From: Tolypothrix sp. PCC 7712
GTDB lineage: Bacteria; Cyanobacteriota; Cyanobacteriia; Cyanobacteriales; Nostocaceae
Assembly (NCBI RefSeq): GCF_025860405.1
Contig: NZ_CP063785.1
Span: forward strand, 4,588,001 to 4,652,000
DNA: 64,000 nucleotides
Reading direction: 5' to 3'
Shown: piece after piece, positions 27,641 to 37,105 of the stretch
How positions within the stretch are numbered: position 1 is the stretch's first letter
Layout: each line of letters starts with the position of its first letter
The notes under the pieces: generated by a model
Database searches by the model: none
Told to the model about the DNA's origin: nothing
What the model saw: the letters and a program-made list of their open reading frames with translations, nothing else
Position numbers and translations under genes: made by a program

Positions 27641-29665
27641 CTAGGTTTCAGATTTAGATTCGTTATCTGATGTGGTTTGTAATCCTTTTAGCTGTGATTG
27701 TGCATCTTTATAGCTATCTTGATCGCCTCTTTGCTTAAATAATTTTGCGGCTTGCTGAAAATCTGCGATCGCGCCTTTTTTCTCCCCTAATTTTGCCCGC
27801 AGTAAACCGCGATTATAATAGGCTAAGGCATAGCGCGAATTCACTGCGATCGCTTTGGTGTAATTTGCCAGTGCTACTTTTTTATTTCCCCATTCCAGAT
27901 AAGCATTACCCCGGTTATTATAAGCAACTGCATTTTTAGGTTCTAGTTGAATCGCTTGGTTATAATCTACAATTGCGCCTTGATAATTTCCCAAAGAAAA
28001 GCGATGCATTCCTCTATGGAGATATGCTACAGCTAATTTCGGATTTAGCTCGATAACTTTGTTATAATCTTCAGTTGCTTCTAAATTTTTGCCCAAATCG
28101 CTATAAACATCTCCCCGACTTAGATAAGCTTCCAGATATTTCGGATTGATGTCAATGGCGCTATTATAATCTTGAATCGCAGCTTGACTTTGGTTATTTG
28201 TAAATAAAGTTAAACCCCGTTGATAATAGGCTTTAGCATCATGGGGATTTAGCTCAATCACTGTATCAAAATCTTGAATCGCAGCTTCTTTCATTTTTAA
28301 GCGGCGGCGGACAATACCCCGTTGTAAGTAGGCTTCGCTATACTTTGGCTGAAAGGCGATCGCTTTACTAAAATCAGTGATTGCTGCTGGATAATCTTTT
28401 AATTCTACACGTGCTAAACCCCGCCCATAGTAAGTATAAGGATTTTTGGCATTCAGTTTAATTGCTTGATTAAAATCTGCGATCGCCTGTTTATATTTAC
28501 CTAATTCATAAAAAGAAAAGCCACGGTCATAATAAGCATTATCATCCCGGCGATTTAGCTGAATTGCCTTGCTAGAATCTGCTTGAGCTTTTTGATATTC
28601 TCCTAATCGATAAAAAGCATCACCTCGGCGATTATAAGCTTGTGCATGTCGCGGATTTAATGTAATTACCTGAGTCAAATCTTTAACAGCTTCTTGGAAT
28701 TCACCTTGCTCATATTTTTCTATTCCTTGCAGGTATAATAACTTGGCATCACCCGCAGGTTTGGAAGTGAGTGAAAACCATGCAGCAGCACCAACTGTAA
28801 TCAAGCTAGCGATTCCAGCAACAATTAACCAAGGCTTGTTAATTATCCGTTTTTGAGTGCCATTTGTTAGATGCTTGAGGTCATTTAATACTGCAGTAGC
28901 AGACTGATAGCGTTTGTGGTAATCAAAACGCACCATTTTATCGATAATTCTAGCTAAACCTTTGTTGACTTGTGGAATTTTATCACGCCAAACAATTTCA
29001 CCTGTCAGCAAATTTTTGTGCTTTGGTAATATAGCTATTTCATTATCTGTTAAACCGATGAGAGCTGCGATCGCTATCATACCTAAAGCATATATATCGC
29101 TGTTAGGTTGGGTGTTACCTTGTAATTGCTCTATGGGTATATATTCGAGATTGCCAACAATATTAGCGACAATTTCTTTCATAGAACCAAAGTCAATCAA
29201 AACTAACTTGTTGTCCGACTCCCGCCGAATAATATTTGCTGGTTTAATATCCTGATGTATGACTTCTTGACTATGGATCAATACCAAAATTTCTAATATC
29301 TCAGTTAAGAGATTAATAACTTGCTCTTCCTCCCAAGGAGTACCTAAAAAAATTTCCTCAGTTAACGGCTTACCAGGAATAAATTCTTGTACTAAGTAGA
29401 ATTCTTCATTTTCTTCAAAATAATTAACTAGCTGCTGAATTTGCTCGTATTTTTTACAGACTTTTTCTAAAGTTGCTGCTTCACGTGCAAACAAGCGGCG
29501 CAAAATTTTTAGATCTTGAGGATTTTTGTTGGCAGGTTGTAGTTGCTTCAAGATAAATTGACTGTTAGGAAGGTTTGTATCTTCCACCAAATAGGTTTGT
29601 GTCAATTCCCCTGTATTTAAAACCGCCAAGATTCGGTAACGTGCATCCAGAAGGTGACTATGCAT
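27641..29665 (-). CDS. Membrane Ser/Thr protein kinase with periplasmic or extracytoplasmic TPR repeats
   Basis: A 674-residue protein: kinase domain about 8-270, one membrane helix about 277-297, then about ten 34-residue TPR units (310-650) with repeated AYYNRG/AI.DY..AI.L.P motifs. Catalytic residues are K40 (FILKQL), D139 in HQDIKPAN and D158-F-G. The usual HRD Arg is Gln (Q138), so it is not an RD kinase and may not need activation-loop phosphorylation. Nostocales carry many such kinases. The substrate is unknown. The gene is isolated. Confidence 0.9.
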   Translation of the reverse strand: MHSHLLDARYRILAVLNTGELTQTYLVEDTNLPNSQFILKQLQPANKNPQDLKILRRLFAREAATLEKVCKKYEQIQQLVNYFEENEEFYLVQEFIPGKPLTEEIFLGTPWEEEQVINLLTEILEILVLIHSQEVIHQDIKPANIIRRESDNKLVLIDFGSMKEIVANIVGNLEYIPIEQLQGNTQPNSDIYALGMIAIAALIGLTDNEIAILPKHKNLLTGEIVWRDKIPQVNKGLARIIDKMVRFDYHKRYQSATAVLNDLKHLTNGTQKRIINKPWLIVAGIASLITVGAAAWFSLTSKPAGDAKLLYLQGIEKYEQGEFQEAVKDLTQVITLNPRHAQAYNRRGDAFYRLGEYQKAQADSSKAIQLNRRDDNAYYDRGFSFYELGKYKQAIADFNQAIKLNAKNPYTYYGRGLARVELKDYPAAITDFSKAIAFQPKYSEAYLQRGIVRRRLKMKEAAIQDFDTVIELNPHDAKAYYQRGLTLFTNNQSQAAIQDYNSAIDINPKYLEAYLSRGDVYSDLGKNLEATEDYNKVIELNPKLAVAYLHRGMHRFSLGNYQGAIVDYNQAIQLEPKNAVAYNNRGNAYLEWGNKKVALANYTKAIAVNSRYALAYYNRGLLRAKLGEKKGAIADFQQAAKLFKQRGDQDSYKDAQSQLKGLQTTSDNESKSET

Positions 29666-30072
29666 GAAAATAAATATAGTTTTATCCGGAATGATTTGAT
29701 TATAGCTTGCGTATTATTACTGATGTAAATTTATTTAGTTAGATAAAAATATGCAACAGTTTATTGCTAACTATAGGCAGTAAAGTATATTATGCCGTAA
29801 GTTAACGCCCCGCCAATGATATCAAAGTTGACGTGTTAAAGAAATCACTATCTTGAAAATAGGGAGCAGGGAAAGAGAAATTTTGATGTTTGGTTGTGGT
29901 ATTTTTCCCTGGGGGCGAATTTGAAAATAGGGGCACTTAGGCTAAATAAGAACGATTTTCATGCTTTTTATGGAATTTTAATACCTAAAAACAGTACTGA
30001 CGCTTCTACGGCTTCCCAAAGAGTAGCACCACTGTGTAGATCACTTCTGAAACAAGGTTAGCGCCTACCGTA

Positions 30073-30173
30073 ATATTAATTTGAAAAGAGAATGCGACAG
30101 CTTGTAGAAGCACGGCAGTGCCTTGCCCTCTAGAATATATTGATGTATCGCAAACATTATTTGATTTGGTATA
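30073..30173. mobile_element. MITE-like element, family A, copy 3
   Basis: The right end (TATCGCAAACATTATTTGAT, then TTGGTAT) matches copies 1 and 2. The left end AATTTGAAAAGAGAATGCGACA is also recognisable. The interior GTAGAAGCACGGCAGTGCC is intermediate between the other two copies. Confidence 0.6.
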
Positions 30174-30401
30174 AGATATCCAAATCGTGGTAATGGACAT
30201 ACCCCCTTGTAGTCACTGCTGTCAAGTGGGATTGCTGAGTAACTTATATTAAGCAGTTAAAACAATTAATTACACAGATTATTTCTCTGTTCTCTCTTTC
30301 TACTAATAAACTTAATTTTGCACGATTATTAGTGTACGCAGTTGATGAAGGTTACTGAGTACTACTTTTCCAAATCAAAAATCTTAGCAAATATAGAAAA
30401 C

Positions 30402-30433
30402 ACAGAGTAAAAAATTATAATTTTTTACTCTGT
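30402..30433. terminator. Perfect 32-bp palindrome
   Basis: ACAGAGTAAAAAATT followed by its exact reverse complement. On either strand the hairpin contains an AT-rich stem with a T run inside, so it could act as a bidirectional terminator or as a protein site. No gene is adjacent. Confidence 0.45.
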
Positions 30434-30863
30434 ATTTACCTATGTATCTGCACCCTCAAGATTCGTGATGCCCTTTGCTTTATTTCTGATAATCTTAGTT
30501 TTTTTTAAACAACATTTCCATCTGTCTTACGATAGGTTTGAAGATATTCTATTGTCTATAAGATTCTATTTTTTTCAGTGGTTAATCTCTATTAATGTTA
30601 CCAGTTTATACTCATCAAAACAATGATACTACAGGAGATTTAACTTGTTGTATTTATTACGTGTTGCGCTTAAATAGGAAAATACAAGCTTAAAAATTTT
30701 GCTACATATTTGTAACTAGCTTCTTACATATAACAATTCGGTTTGATACCTGAAAATGCTTGTGTAGCAAGGGGAAAGAGCAACGATAATCAGGAATAAA
30801 ACTATACCTACCTTTTTCATAAATCAAATATTATTCTTATATATGTTGAATTTATACAAATAC

Positions 30864-30890
30864 AACTGGGTGCATCCCAGTTTTTATTTT
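30864..30890 (+). terminator. Orphan Rho-independent terminator
   Basis: AACTGGG-TGCAT-CCCAGTT, a 7-bp stem with a 5-nt loop, followed by TTTATTTT. This is a textbook terminator, but no gene lies on the plus strand for more than 1 kb upstream. Confidence 0.7.
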
Positions 30891-30908
30891 ATAACTAGAG
30901 AATTAAGC

Positions 30909-31005
30909 GTCATTGCGAGGAGGAACGACGAAGCAATCGCATGGATTTATTCCTGGTGAGAGATTTTGCGATTGCTTCACTCCACTTCGTTGCGTTCGCA
31001 ATGAC
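30909..31005. repeat. REP-like inverted repeat (GTCATTGCGA...TCGCAATGAC)
   Basis: Ends GTCATTGCGAGGAGG and TGCGTTCGCAATGAC are inverted, and inner AAGCAATCGC / GCGATTGCTT arms also pair. This matches a widely dispersed bacterial palindromic repeat. Small open frames across it are by-products. Confidence 0.7.
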
Positions 31006-31383
31006 ATTGAAAAAAGTGGGATGCTCCCAATACAACTCTTCTACAAGAATCATATTTTATACATTATTAAAAGCTTCATATTTAATAGAAAGCCATGAAA
31101 CTTTGCTTATACAAAGCTATAGCTAGTAAAAAAAGCTGCATTATATAAGTACAGCGCGTCTTGAAGTAGGCTAGAATGCGTATATGTAATGTGTAGTTTA
31201 TTAGCCACCCACTTGAATGTAAGAATCATATTTGATGGCTAAAAACTCTATATACCTTAATTTCTTCTTTCCTGTTCTCTTTCTACTTCAGTATTTTCTT
31301 TGCATCAAAACTGATTGCTATGGCATAGTTTGCAGCACAACAATATTGTGTTTTAATACATAGCAACTACATACAACAGACTA

Positions 31384-31779
31384 TTACTGATTTTTAAATT
31401 GCTCGTCTACGGGAATCTGATAGCCATTAGCAAGGCGGTTAGTTGTATTTGCTGTAGCAACGATCGCTAACAATTCACCAAACATCGTATCAGTCATGCC
31501 CTTGGCACGTCCTGATGCTGTGTGTGAAGCAATACAATAATCACAGCCATTGGTCACACTGACCCCAATGTAAATTAGTTCACGCATCAATGGATCAATC
31601 TCCCCTGGACTGGTCATGACTTCCTTGACCGTTTGCCAAGTACGTTGCAGGGTAGGGGGATGATTAGCGATCGCTTTCCAAAAATTGTTGATATATTCAG
31701 TCTGACGTGTAGCGCGGATATCATCATATACCGCCCGCACTTCATCGCTAGCTTGTTCGTATTCTATTAAATTAGTCAT
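31384..31779 (-). CDS. AhpD-like carboxymuconolactone decarboxylase family protein
   Basis: A 131-residue all-helical protein with the family active-site motif C-DY-C-IASH in VTNGCDYCIASHTASG (about 77-92). The CxxC with a following His is typical of AhpD-type peroxidase helpers. The exact substrate is unknown. The start ATG lies in the last unit of an AAATGAC heptamer repeat tract, and no Shine-Dalgarno sequence is visible, so translation start may be repeat-derived. Stands alone downstream of prfB. Confidence 0.85.
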   Translation of the reverse strand: MTNLIEYEQASDEVRAVYDDIRATRQTEYINNFWKAIANHPPTLQRTWQTVKEVMTSPGEIDPLMRELIYIGVSVTNGCDYCIASHTASGRAKGMTDTMFGELLAIVATANTTNRLANGYQIPVDEQFKNQ

Positions 31780-31838
31780 TTGTCATTTGTCATTTGTCAT
31801 TTGTCATTTGTCATTTGTCATTTGTCATTTGTCATTTG
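31774..31838. repeat. Heptamer tandem repeat (GTCATTT)n overlapping a start codon
   Basis: About nine GTCATTT units. On the minus strand each unit reads AAATGAC and so supplies an ATG in a rotating frame. The last unit carries the start codon of the AhpD-like gene. Confidence 0.85.
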
Positions 31839-31859
31839 GTAATGGGTAATAGCTATTTC

Positions 31860-31973
31860 TTACTGTCTCCTCATCCCCCTCATCTCCCTCATCTTCCCCA
31901 GTTCCCAGTCCCCAGTCCCCAATCCCCATTACCCCTTATCCCCAGAGGGGGCCCCAAGTTCCCCAATCCCCAA
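31860..31973. repeat. Mixed 7/9-bp short tandem repeats next to the prfB 3' end
   Basis: CTCATCCCC-type nonamers are followed by CCCCAGT/CCCCAAT heptamers and a GGGGGCCCC patch. The tract ends at the prfB stop codon. Confidence 0.8.
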
Positions 31974-33093
31974 CTAAACAGTACTTTCTACAAGTTGGTT
32001 TTCTTGACGCAAATAGGCTTGAATGAAAGCGTCAAGGTCGCCGTTCATCACATCGGTAATGGCTGTTGTTTCAATGTTGGTACGCAAATCCTTCACCATT
32101 TGGTATGGGTGAAACACATAGTTACGGATTTGGTTACCCCAAGAAGCTTCCACCATATCGCCGCGAATTTCGGCAATTTCTTGGGCGCGTTGTTCTCGCG
32201 CAATCACTAGCAACTTTGCTTTGAGACGAGCTAAAGCTTTCTCTTTATTTTGCAATTGCGATCGCTCTTCTGTACAACGCACAGCCAGACCAGTGGGAAT
32301 GTGAACAATTCGCACTGCTGTTTCTACTTTGTTGACGTTCTGTCCGCCTTTACCACCAGCACGAGATGTAGTAATTTCTAAATCCTTTTCGGGAATGTCT
32401 AGTTGTACAGAACTATCTATTTGTGGCATAACTTCCACCCCAGCAAAACTGGTTTGGCGTTTACCATTGGCGTTAAATGGCGAAATCCGCACTAAGCGAT
32501 GTGTACCAGTTTCCGATCGCAAATAACCATAGGCGTAGCGACCAGTAATTTCCAAAGTAGCCGATTTAATCCCGGCTTCATCACCTTCTGACTCTTCAGC
32601 TAAAGCCACCTTGTAACCGTGGGCTTCTGCCCAACGGGTATACATTCGCATCAGCATGAATGCCCAGTCTTGAGCGTCTGTACCACCTGCACCAGCGTTA
32701 ATTGTTAACACCGCGCCTTTATCGTCATAGGGGCCGGAAAGTAATTGTTGTAACTCCCACTGATCGAGTTCGCTATTGAGTGTGGTAATCGTAGATTCCG
32801 CTTCTTGCAACAGCGATTCGTCGGTTTCTAACTCCAACAACTCAACCACAGCCTTGGTATCTTCCAGATGAGTTTGCCACTGATGATACTGCTCAAGGTG
32901 GGCTTTCAGGTCATTGAGTTCTTGTAGAGTTTCTTGGGCTTTAGTTTGGTCGTCCCAAAATTCTGGCTGGGCGGAAATTTGTTCTAAATCTTGAATTTTC
33001 GCTGTCAGTGCAGGTACGTCAAAGATAGTCCTGGGTTTTACCCAGGCGGTAAGACAACGTTTCGATTTCGCGTTTGAGTTCTAAGACATCCAT
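31974..33093 (-). CDS. prfB: Peptide chain release factor 2 (RF2), expressed by programmed +1 frameshift
   Basis: RF2 reads UGA and UAA stops and triggers peptide release. The gene starts at ATG 33093 and runs 24 codons to CTT followed by an in-frame TGA (33021-33019). Skipping one base gives a continuous 372-residue protein, the normal RF2 length. The site reads AGGAC-TAT-CTT-TGA-C, with an internal Shine-Dalgarno-like AGGA, as in Escherichia coli prfB. The stop-recognition tripeptide SPF (RISPFNANGKR) and the catalytic GGQ (AGGKGGQNVNK) are both present. The frameshift is the classic autoregulation by RF2 level. A tandem degenerate copy lies upstream. Confidence 0.95.
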
Positions 33094-33224
33094 AGTGCTT
33101 ACTAAAGATAAAGCGCTCCCGATGGTAAGGAACTTGCTCTTAATTTCTATTTTCCTTTTTGATTTTAGCTGTAGTTGACCAAGTTCTCTCGTTGCATTTG
33201 TCTAAGTTGCTAAAATTACAGAAA

Positions 33225-34350
33225 TTATTCAGTATGCATATTTGCTCGCGCTAGGGTTTGATATTGCTGTTGCAAATAGGCTTTGATCAAAAAATCAATG
33301 TCACCATTCAAAACCTCCGTTGCAGCTGTTGTTTCTACTTGGGTACGCAAATCCTTGACCCTGGTATAGGGATGCAAGATATATTCACGGATGGGCTTTT
33401 TGAATAGAGATTTGATTCTGCCAGATTGAAGATCAGAAATATTCTGAACACCTTGGGCTTGCATGAAAGCCCATAGCTTACTTTTAAGAATAGCTAAGGC
33501 TTGCTCTTGGTTCTGCAGTTGATTACGTTCTTGGTCACACAAGACAGTAATTCCTGTAGGAATATGAAAAACTTGTACCCACGTTTGTGGGCGGTTGACA
33601 TTTCCACTATGCCAACATTTAGTTATATCTAAATCCTTTTCTGGAATTTCTAACTCAAAAGATTTATCTAAAATGGGGCTAACTTCTACAATTGCTTTGC
33701 AAGTGAGTCGCTTACCATTACCATTTTGGGGATAAATCCTAACTATTTTTACATGAGTTCCTTGTTCTGATTTGAGGCAGCCGTATGCGTAAAGACCTGT
33801 AATTTCTAGGGTAGCGGACTTAATTCCAGCTACATCTTTGCAAGATTCTGCGACTAGATATACTTTGTAATTGTGGCTATTTGCCCACCGATAGTACATT
33901 CTCAACAAAATCGAAGCCCAATCTTCGGCATCTATTCCACCAACCCCGGCAGTAATAGTAAGATATGCGCTCTTTTGGTCGTAATATTCAACTAGTAACT
34001 GTTGTATTTCTAGTGTTTTAAGTTCTTGTTGAAGCTGGATCAGGTTAGTTTGCGCCTCATGCAATAATTGCTCATCGGCAGAGTATTCTAACAGTTCTAG
34101 AGCAGCTTTGATATCTCCTAGAAGTGAATGCGATCGCTGATATTGTATCTTTTTGGCATTGAGAGATTCAATATCTCTAACTGTTTCATAGGCACTAACG
34201 CTAGTTTCCCAAAAATTAGGCCGAGAAATTATATTTTCTAATTCTTGAATTCTTGCAGTTATTTCTCCCAGGTCAAAGACAATCTTCTGCTTTGCCCAGG
34301 ATATTCGATAACCTTTTTACTTCACGTTTGATGTTTGAGAGTTCCAGCAT
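33225..34350 (-). CDS. RF2 paralogue that has lost GGQ and SPF, with its own retained frameshift site
   Basis: A tandem relative of prfB. ATG 34350 opens a 25-codon frame ending CTT-TGA-C (TGA at 34275-34273); a +1 shift joins it to an open frame ending at 33225, giving 374 residues with no other stop. The GGQ loop is deleted by four residues: DLEITTSRAGGKGGQNVNK in prfB is DLDITKCWHSG-NVNR here. The stop-reading SPF has become YPQ (RIYPQNGNGKR). The rest, including ERNQLQNQEQALAILKSKLW and the C-terminal HPYTRVKDLRT, is well conserved. It cannot act as a release factor. Plastid PrfB3, an RF2 relative that lost both motifs and binds petB mRNA, is a possible parallel. The SD before the slip site is weaker (AGAAGA). 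Confidence 0.85.
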
Positions 34351-34430
34351 AACTTTGCTCACTTACGGCTGATAACTTACTACATATTGTATTACAAAAA
34401 TTTCTTCTTAAGTTTAAATGTCATCCAAAT

Positions 34431-34464
34431 TAAAAAACCGTGGTTGAATCTCAACAACCACGGT
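34431..34464 (-). terminator. Rho-independent terminator of the Bax-inhibitor-like gene
   Basis: On the minus strand ACCGTGGTTG pairs with CAACCACGGT across an 8-nt loop and is followed by TTTTTT. It lies 34 bp after the stop codon of the gene ending at 34498. Confidence 0.9.
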
Positions 34465-34497
34465 AATAATTTATCAATTTTACTTACCTATGGGTGC

Positions 34498-35226
34498 TTA
34501 ATCACGGCCATTCAGGGCAATTAGCAACCGCAAAATAAAAATGAATAGGTTGATGTATGTGAGGTACATAGACAAAGCCGCAGGCAAGTACTGATCGTTG
34601 CGATAAGTACGAGGCAAGATATAGAAATCAACTACAGATGCGCCGACGAACAAAAATACGCCCAAACCAGAAATTGCTATTTCTAGCCAGGTTGGTGTAT
34701 AAACACCAAACAAAGCAAAGACAAATTGAGCCAAACAGACAACTACTAAGGCAATGATGCCGAGAGAGACGGTTTTACTTAAAGCCATCCCGTCTTGTTC
34801 CGAAAGATTGGAACCAATTTGACGGGCAACAATAAAGGTAACACCACAACCTAGGGCAGCTAAACCAATACCTTGAATGCCTACACCTTGAGTTCTCAAG
34901 GCGACAAACACTAAGCCACTGAGAGTATATCCAGTTAAGAGGCTATAGGTAGCTAGTAGGGGTAATGCCAAACCTTTGTTGCCTTTTTCAGCAACATTTT
35001 GCGCCACAAAGAACAAAATTAGCTCTAGAATTACCGCACCAATGAAGGTGGGAAAGAAAATTCCGGGGTTAGTACGGATAACTCCCAAACCACCGTAAGT
35101 TCCCAGTGCTGTGAGTACAAGACCGCCACCGACATAAGGAAGGGCATTGGCAATTACATTAGGGCCTACGAGGGCTTGAGTTCTAGCGTCCCGAATGGCA
35201 TCACGAAAATTGCTGGTGTTGCTCAT
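34498..35226 (-). CDS. Bax inhibitor-1 (BI-1/YccA) family membrane protein
   Basis: A 242-residue protein with seven hydrophobic helices and the BI-1 layout: short soluble N-terminus, GYTLSGLVFVAL in the middle, and the C-terminal YLTYINLFIFILRLL segment. Bacterial relatives such as BsYetJ are pH-dependent calcium leak channels; the cyanobacterial role is unproven. The ATG start is followed by a conserved soluble segment. It has its own strong terminator. Confidence 0.85.
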   Translation of the reverse strand: MSNTSNFRDAIRDARTQALVGPNVIANALPYVGGGLVLTALGTYGGLGVIRTNPGIFFPTFIGAVILELILFFVAQNVAEKGNKGLALPLLATYSLLTGYTLSGLVFVALRTQGVGIQGIGLAALGCGVTFIVARQIGSNLSEQDGMALSKTVSLGIIALVVVCLAQFVFALFGVYTPTWLEIAISGLGVFLFVGASVVDFYILPRTYRNDQYLPAALSMYLTYINLFIFILRLLIALNGRD

Positions 35227-36203
35227 ATTTAAAAAAGTGTTTTACAGATAAACGTTCTGCTTTACTCTCATTTTTACCAATATCTGCGGCAAGTAACCAG
35301 GGAGTAACGCTAAGGACTTCCAAATAAATATCCTATCGTTATGTAAGTAGAAGGAGCAGAGGAGGCAGTCCCAATGAAAAAAATTTCATCACCATGTATG
35401 AAAGTAGCAATGGGCAGTATTTGTACTCAGCACTTTCAAGTCAGCTATTAATGCCTAGTTTTGGCACAACCAAGCATAAAAATCTGTCTTTCCCATGCCC
35501 TATGACGGCAGTTGCTACAACGGGGGGAACCCGCTCATGCGACTGGCTCCGCAACGCACTGCCTTCCCTATGCCCCATAACTATTTTCAACCTAGAGGAA
35601 GACGATGATTGTGGTCTTCACTCTCTTAATTGGATAATTTAATTTCTGTAACTCCCCTAGATAAATTCTGTTTTTTGGTGTATTTATCAAATCAGAACGA
35701 TACTTTTGTGCTTAAAAAATTTTAGTCTTGAGTTTTTGGAGACTCTACAGTATTGTTCTTACTGATAGAGAATTCTTGATTGTTCCTGCCCAAGAGCAAA
35801 GGTAAGGATCGGTAATATTGAGTCAGTAAATTAGAAGCAGCCAAAATAGGGCGATTGAGATAACTTTTCGATGTCCAGCAATCTCCGCAAATGCTGGTAT
35901 GGTTAGTTCTGATAGCAGAATGGGCAATCTAAATTTTAGATAGGTTGGTAGTATTTTTTTCCCATTCAACTCAGCAAGCAAGATACTCATTGATAAATGT
36001 ATGTATTTTTAAGCAGAAACATTTAAGGTGTGTTGCCAGAACTCAAGAGAATGAGCTTCTGCAAATTGTTGTGGAGAAAACTACTTTTATCAACAACAGA
36101 GATCAATAAAAAATCATGCGTGTAAATACTGAACTAGAGCTTCGAGACCCTAATAAGTTCAGTATAACGACGATGGTTTATTCAGTCTCGTCTAAGGAAA
36201 ATA
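35227..36203. other. Intergenic region upstream of the sigma factor gene
   Basis: Almost 1 kb with no recognised protein. It includes a possible 25-codon ORF with an excellent ribosome site (35374-35451) and a GGGGGAACCC / GGCTCCGCAACGCACTG patch near 35520-35565 of a type dispersed in Nostoc genomes. An 82-codon frame at 35394-35642 spans that patch and looks non-coding. Confidence 0.45.
35374..35451 (+). CDS. Possible small ORF of 25 codons with strong ribosome binding site
   Basis: AGGAGG lies 8 bp before an ATG that opens MKKISSPCMKVAMGSICTQH..., ending TAA at 35449-35451. The ribosome site is the only strong coding signal; length is too short to judge codon use. It contains two Cys. No family is recognised. 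Confidence 0.3.
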   Translation: MKKISSPCMKVAMGSICTQHFQVSY

Positions 36204-37061
36204 ATGACAGCTTTGATAACAATATACGCAACTCCATTTCTTCAGAAAAAGGAGTTACAACAAAGGAATTTTTATATGGCAGCAAGTGAGTCCTCTGTGC
36301 GAATAGATGGTATAGAGCTATTACATTTATACCACCAGAATCCTTCTATTAAACTTCGTAATCAACTTGTACAGCTACATACTGGTTTAGTACGGAAGAT
36401 GGCTCACAAATTTAGCCATCAATGTAATGAACCTTATGAAGATTTAGAACAAATCGGTTATTTTGGTTTGATTAGAGCCATTGAACGCTTTGATCCCAGC
36501 CAAGGATATGCGTTTAGTTCCTTCGCTGTACCATATATTCGCGGTGAGATGCTGCATTTTCTGCGCGATCGCAGTACTCTATTAAAAATTCCCCGGCGTT
36601 GGCAAGAATTATATAATGAGGGGCAAAAGGTTCGCAAAGAATTATCAATTGCTTTAGGTCGTCCTCCTAAAGATTCCGAAATCGCTAAACAGCTGCATGT
36701 CTCTGTTCAAGAATGGCAAGAAACTAAATTAGCTGCTCAAAATCGGATGCCTTTAAGTTTAGATGCTACTGCAGTTCATTATGTTGATTGTCAAATAACT
36801 TTAGGTGAAGCCCTTCCTTGTCCTCGTTCTAGTGCGCTTCAGCAACAAGAAGAAGAACGCCAACAACTGCAAGGTGCTATCAGTTTGTTAGAAGAAAAGC
36901 CGCGTATGGCAGTTGAATTAGTATTTTTAAAAGAACTTTCCCGCAAGGATGCAGCTAAAAATATCGGTACCAGCCCCATGACAGTAACGCGATATCTGCA
37001 AAAGGGAATTCAAGATTTAATTTCCTATTTACAACCGCAAGCTGTAGCTAATGGGTCATAG
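36204..37061 (+). CDS. sigF: Group 3 RNA polymerase sigma factor, SigF-like
   Basis: A 285-residue sigma-70 family protein with region 2 (EDLEQIGYFGLIRAIERFDP, then YAFSSFAVPYIRGEM), region 3 (RPPKDSEIAKQL) and region 4 helix-turn-helix (SRKDAAKNIGTSPMTVTRYL). It lacks region 1.1. This layout fits the cyanobacterial SigF type, close to Bacillus SigB/SigF, which in cyanobacteria controls pilus and motility genes. SigJ is the alternative name. The ATG at 36204 has AAGGA 5 bp upstream; a later start at MAASESS is possible. No anti-sigma gene is adjacent. Confidence 0.85.
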   Translation: MTALITIYATPFLQKKELQQRNFYMAASESSVRIDGIELLHLYHQNPSIKLRNQLVQLHTGLVRKMAHKFSHQCNEPYEDLEQIGYFGLIRAIERFDPSQGYAFSSFAVPYIRGEMLHFLRDRSTLLKIPRRWQELYNEGQKVRKELSIALGRPPKDSEIAKQLHVSVQEWQETKLAAQNRMPLSLDATAVHYVDCQITLGEALPCPRSSALQQQEEERQQLQGAISLLEEKPRMAVELVFLKELSRKDAAKNIGTSPMTVTRYLQKGIQDLISYLQPQAVANGS

Positions 37062-37105
37062 TTCAGTAGTAAGGGTAGATGAGGGAGACGAGGTAGATAA
37101 GGGAG

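Larger units (their letters stand above)
29666..31383. other. 1.7-kb gene-poor spacer with repeats and hairpins
   Basis: No convincing coding sequence occurs here. It contains a MITE-like copy (30073-30173), a perfect 32-bp palindrome (30402-30433), a strong orphan terminator (30864-30890) and a REP-like inverted repeat (30909-31005). The terminator without an upstream gene suggests a non-coding transcript between about 30450 and 30890. Confidence 0.55.

Noticed and set aside
30913..31126. Two overlapping 61-codon frames
   Set aside because: They begin inside a REP-like inverted repeat and show no coding signal.
33225..34350. Calling the RF2 paralogue a simple pseudogene
   Set aside because: The frame is fully open, the C-terminal half is well conserved, and the GGQ loss is a clean in-frame deletion. 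Decay was kept only as an alternative.
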